Positions 6,613 to 8,491 of a DNA stretch of 8,491 nucleotides are shown here, in pieces. Numbering within the stretch: position 1 is the stretch's first letter; each line of letters starts with the position of its first letter. The notes beneath the pieces are model-generated. The model ran no database searches. It was not told the DNA's origin and saw only the letters and a program-made list of their open reading frames with translations. Source of the stretch: Acholeplasmataceae bacterium (GTDB lineage Bacteria > Bacillota_I > Bacilli_A > Acholeplasmatales > Acholeplasmataceae); assembly GCA_012520715.1 (NCBI GenBank), contig JAAYNT010000115.1, positions 1 through 8,491 of the forward strand. The letters are read 5' to 3'. Position numbers and translations under genes: made by a program.

Positions 6613-7504
6613 TTTTTAACCCCTTTTCTAAATTTATATTATTTTGATTTAGAATATCAAATATAGAAATACCTTTATCAAATTGTTCTTTTGATATATT
6701 GTGTAAACCATGCAGTTCTAAAATTTCTAACTCAATATTTTCATTTTTTAAAGCTCTTTTGATTGTTTCAACAACTCTAAGTGATTCAAGTTCAGGAACG
6801 AATAAATATTTAGCATTATTTTCTTTAATTTTCTTAATTAAATTTTGAATTTGTGGTGATGTTACATCAGCATTAGGTTTAATATCATCAACTAAAGCTG
6901 TTATAGTTATTCCCATTTCATTTGCAAGTGCGTCCATTGCATTATGTCCTGCATAAAATATTTCTTTAGTTGAAGATAAACTGACAATTTCTAAAAGTTC
7001 ATCTTCAAGTTTACTTAACTTTTCTAAAACTAGGTTTAAGTTTTCTTCATAATAAGTTTTGTTTTCAGAATCTATTTTAATAATATTTTCATAAATTACA
7101 CTAGCCATATGTTCTAAGTTATGATAAGAAGTCCAGTAGTGAATACTAGTATGGTCATGATCGTGGTCATGATCATGTTCATCTAAAATATGACTAGATA
7201 AATCAATAACTATTGGGCCTTTAATTGTTAATCTCGATATTTGAGTATCAATAATATCACTAGTATATAGTAGTAGTTTTGAGTTATTGATTGTTATTAC
7301 ATCTTTTGATGATAATTCACTAGAGTGAACATCAACGCCTGGTTTAGTAATTAAGTGAACTGATAGTTTATCACCTGCAATTTCACGAGCTAAACTATAC
7401 TGTGGAATCATAGTAGTAATAATATCGTATTTCTTAGTTGGACTACATGCTGCTAGGGTAATAATACCTAGAAAAGCAAGTAGTAATATAATTCTTTTTT
7501 TCAT
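6605..7504 (-). CDS. znuA: Zinc-binding lipoprotein of the ABC transporter (cluster A-I)
   Basis: This 299-residue surface lipoprotein delivers zinc to ZnuBC. The N-terminus MKKR, a hydrophobic stretch and the lipobox LAAC predict signal peptidase II cleavage before C20. The first metal ligand is H60 in PGVDVHSSE. A His/Asp-rich loop follows (DEHDHDHDHDH, 108-118), the hallmark of zinc-specific members. H122 and H187 (in YAGHNAMD) are the likely second and third ligands. Near the end, LELHGLHN (262-269) has histidines where many relatives have an acidic fourth ligand; this HxxHN form occurs in other low-GC Gram-positive members. I chose ATG 7504 because CGGAGG lies 7 nt upstream and a signal peptide follows. 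An upstream in-frame ATG at 7591 would place coding sequence over the operators and the -10 box. First gene of znuACB-zur. Confidence 0.93.
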   Translation of the reverse strand: MKKRIILLLAFLGIITLAACSPTKKYDIITTMIPQYSLAREIAGDKLSVHLITKPGVDVHSSELSSKDVITINNSKLLLYTSDIIDTQISRLTIKGPIVIDLSSHILDEHDHDHDHDHTSIHYWTSYHNLEHMASVIYENIIKIDSENKTYYEENLNLVLEKLSKLEDELLEIVSLSSTKEIFYAGHNAMDALANEMGITITALVDDIKPNADVTSPQIQNLIKKIKENNAKYLFVPELESLRVVETIKRALKNENIELEILELHGLHNISKEQFDKGISIFDILNQNNINLEKGLKND

Positions 7505-7531
7505 AATTAAACCTCCGTTATAATCAAAATA

Positions 7532-7560
7532 ATTATATATCAGTTGCGAATGATTTGCAA
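7532..7560 (-). promoter_or_regulatory. Promoter of the znuACB-zur operon
   Basis: On the minus strand TTGCAA (7560-7555) as -35, exactly 17 bp, then consensus TATAAT (7537-7532). Transcription should start near 7525, about 20 nt before the znuA ATG, with CGGAGG (7517-7512) in the leader. The -35 is itself one half of the proximal Zur box, so repressor binding and RNA polymerase binding should exclude each other. Confidence 0.75.
7544..7560. promoter_or_regulatory. Zur box 1 (imperfect palindrome)
   Basis: TTGCGAATGATTTGCAA is an inverted repeat around G7552 with one mismatched pair (G7548 against T7556). The inner AATnATT and 7-1-7 arrangement fit Fur-family operators of Bacillota. It covers the znuA -35 and part of the spacer. 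Recognition by Zur is inferred from the linked zur gene. Confidence 0.8.
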
Positions 7561-7565
7561 GACTA

Positions 7566-7582
7566 TTGCGAATAATTCGCAA
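7566..7582. promoter_or_regulatory. Zur box 2 (perfect palindrome)
   Basis: TTGCGAATAATTCGCAA is a perfect 8-1-8 inverted repeat around A7574. It shares its left arm with box 1, centre to centre 22 bp (about two helical turns), so two dimers would sit on the same face of the DNA. It lies just upstream of the znuA -35 and 50 bp from the rimP -10. Confidence 0.82.
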
Positions 7583-7628
7583 ACAAAACATATATAATAT
7601 ATTATATTAGTAATAGATAGTGTAATTA

Positions 7629-7637
7629 TGTTATAAT
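7629..7637 (+). promoter_or_regulatory. Probable extended -10 promoter of rimP-nusA
   Basis: TGTTATAAT is a TGn-extended consensus -10 (TATAAT at 7632-7637) with no clear -35 at the 17-bp position. Transcription would begin near 7644, giving a leader of about 47 nt that contains the hairpin at 7650-7673. Confidence 0.55.
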
Positions 7638-7649
7638 ATTTTTGACATT

Positions 7650-7677
7650 ATGAGTGGGCCCAAATCCACTTATTTTT
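7650..7677 (+). promoter_or_regulatory. Terminator-like leader hairpin before rimP (possible attenuator)
   Basis: The stem runs ATGAGTGGG (7650-7658) with TCCACTTAT (7665-7673), nine pairs including two G-U, around the loop CCCAAA. The U-rich stretch to 7677 comes next, then the GGAGAG ribosome binding site (7680-7685). An AGTGG/CCACT hairpin plus U run in this place resembles leaders of rimP operons in Bacillota, where NusA-stimulated attenuation of its own operon is known. The U tract is short, so termination is probably partial. Function here is inferred. Confidence 0.55.
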
Positions 7678-7690
7678 ATGGAGAGAGAAT

Positions 7691-8128
7691 ATGTTTAAGG
7701 AATTAGAAGAACAAATAAAAATATTACTAGAAAAAATGAATTTAGAATTATACTCATTTAAAGTTAAAAATGATTATGGAATTTCTAAAATTATTGAAGT
7801 ATTAATTGATGGAAATAATCTAACAAGTGATACACTGGAAAAAATTCATAATGATATTAGATCAGAGTTAGATAGTTTAATTCCTGAGGACTATTATTTT
7901 GAAGTTTCTACCGCTGGAGCTGAAAGACCAATTAAAACAAAAGAAGAGCTTTTAAAACAAGTTGGTAATCATATCTTTTTAGTCTCACCACAATTTCGTG
8001 GCAACGGAGATTTAATTAGTTTTGACGGTGAAACAATCGTTTTAGAAATAAGAGTTAAAAACTTATACAAAAAAATAGAAATTAAATATAATAATGCCTC
8101 TCAGATGAGAACGGCAGTAAGGATGTGA
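7691..8128 (+). CDS. rimP: Ribosome maturation factor RimP
   Basis: This 145-residue cytoplasmic protein helps assemble the 30S subunit, near the usual length of about 150. The N-terminal alpha/beta domain starts with the helix ELEEQIKILLEKM, and the strand segment IIEVLIDG is followed by LTSDTLEKIHNDI. The family signature VSxPGxxRPL appears as VSTAGAERPIK (about 75-85), with TA in place of the common SP. The C-terminal Sm-like domain covers about 92-145 (VGNHIFLV through VKNLYKKIEIKYN). The ATG has GGAGAG 5 nt upstream. It is followed after only 4 nt by nusA, the conserved rimP-nusA pair that usually leads on to infB and rbfA. It ends in TGA, an internal check on the genetic code. Confidence 0.93.
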   Translation: MFKELEEQIKILLEKMNLELYSFKVKNDYGISKIIEVLIDGNNLTSDTLEKIHNDIRSELDSLIPEDYYFEVSTAGAERPIKTKEELLKQVGNHIFLVSPQFRGNGDLISFDGETIVLEIRVKNLYKKIEIKYNNASQMRTAVRM

Positions 8129-8132
8129 AAAA

Positions 8133-8491
8133 ATGAAAGATCAAGGCATTTCAAGTATTATTAATGAAATAGTTAAAGAAATGGACTTAAAACGCGAAGA
8201 TGTTATCGAAGCGTTTAAAGAAGGCATGATTGCCGGATGTAGAAAAGAATACGGAGTTCAAACTTGCCGTGCAGAGTTTGATGAAGTAGTAGATAAACTA
8301 ACAGTTTATACACAAAAGTTAGTTGTCGATGAAATTGTTTTATCAGAAAAAGAAATGACACATATTTTACTAGAAGATGCTAAAAAGATTAAACCAAAAA
8401 TTAAAGTTGGTGAGATCTTAGAAGAAGAAGTATCTCCAGAAAGTTATGGTTATAATGCTTCAAGTCAAGTTAAACAAAGATTTAACGAAAT
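8133..8491 (+). CDS. nusA: Transcription factor NusA, N-terminal part (runs off the window)
   Basis: The reading frame is open from ATG 8133 to the window edge: 119 complete codons with no stop. The product begins MKDQGISSIINEIVKEMDL and is the RNA polymerase-binding N-terminal domain of NusA, which modulates pausing, termination and antitermination. Family marks are the helix EDVIEAFKEGMIAGCRKEYG (split around 27-45), the strand region LTVYTQKLVVDEI, the acidic EMTHILLEDAKKIKPKIKVGE and the SPESYGYNASSQVKQRF segment, equivalent to the common FGRIAAQTAKQ block. GR is YN here, a small change. The S1 and KH domains lie outside the window. The start follows the rimP TGA by 4 nt, with AAGGA at 8119-8123 in the rimP end. 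Co-transcription with rimP is near certain. Confidence 0.93.
   Translation, partial: MKDQGISSIINEIVKEMDLKREDVIEAFKEGMIAGCRKEYGVQTCRAEFDEVVDKLTVYTQKLVVDEIVLSEKEMTHILLEDAKKIKPKIKVGEILEEEVSPESYGYNASSQVKQRFNE

Noticed and set aside
7150..7182. Short tandem GATCAT-like DNA repeat as a mobile or CRISPR-like element
   Set aside because: It is simply the codons of the Asp-His metal-binding loop of ZnuA; no spacers or further copies are seen.
7505..7591. 29-residue N-terminal extension of ZnuA from ATG 7591
   Set aside because: It would run through the Zur boxes and the -10 and would bury the signal peptide; CGGAGG and the lipobox fix the start at 7504.
7642..7647. Consensus TTGACA as a second rimP -35
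   Set aside because: No -10 lies 16-18 bp downstream (that position is inside the leader hairpin), and it falls after the better extended -10 at 7632-7637.

Overview
The window comes from an AT-rich bacterium of the low-GC Gram-positive kind. RNase J1, a Zur-controlled lipoprotein zinc ABC transporter and strong GGAGG-type ribosome binding sites all fit Bacillota or their close relatives. TGA is used as a stop: znuC and znuB end in TGA exactly where the next gene starts, rimP ends in TGA just before nusA, and all tryptophans seen are TGG. This excludes the TGA=Trp code of Mycoplasma and Spiroplasma. It would suit an Acholeplasma-, Haloplasma- or Izemoplasma-like lineage or a low-GC Bacilli/Erysipelotrichia member. 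The lineage is an inference; the code usage is seen directly.

Layout from left to right. A strong hairpin terminator (1-32) ends rnjA (RNase J1, minus strand, 34-1728). A 149-bp AT-rich divergent promoter region separates it from a YghZ/AKR14-type aldo/keto reductase (plus), which has its own terminator. Next are a Cof-type HAD phosphatase (plus) and coaD (minus). These two converge and overlap by 8 bp at their stops, and the likely coaD terminator lies inside the HAD coding sequence. Divergent from coaD is a small four-helix membrane protein of unknown function (plus), whose stop overlaps that of zur by 4 bp.

The minus-strand block 4774-7504 is a compact zinc-uptake operon, znuA-znuC-znuB-zur, with 8, 8 and 4 bp overlaps. 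It starts from a good promoter (-35 TTGCAA, 17 bp, -10 TATAAT). Two 17-bp Fur-family operators with centres 22 bp apart lie on and just upstream of its -35. The expected circuit is that zinc-loaded Zur, encoded by the last gene, represses the transporter and itself. ZnuA captures zinc outside the membrane, ZnuB is the channel and ZnuC the ATPase.

Divergent from znuA is rimP followed by the 5' part of nusA, which runs off the right edge. The rimP leader carries a terminator-like hairpin, which fits known NusA-linked attenuation of this operon in Bacillota. No gene-free stretch exceeds 300 bases. I saw no mobile element, CRISPR array, tRNA, rRNA or exotic system. The points of interest are regulatory and architectural: the tandem operators, the terminator embedded in a convergent gene, the rimP leader hairpin, and a DnaK-tail-like C-terminus on the small membrane protein.
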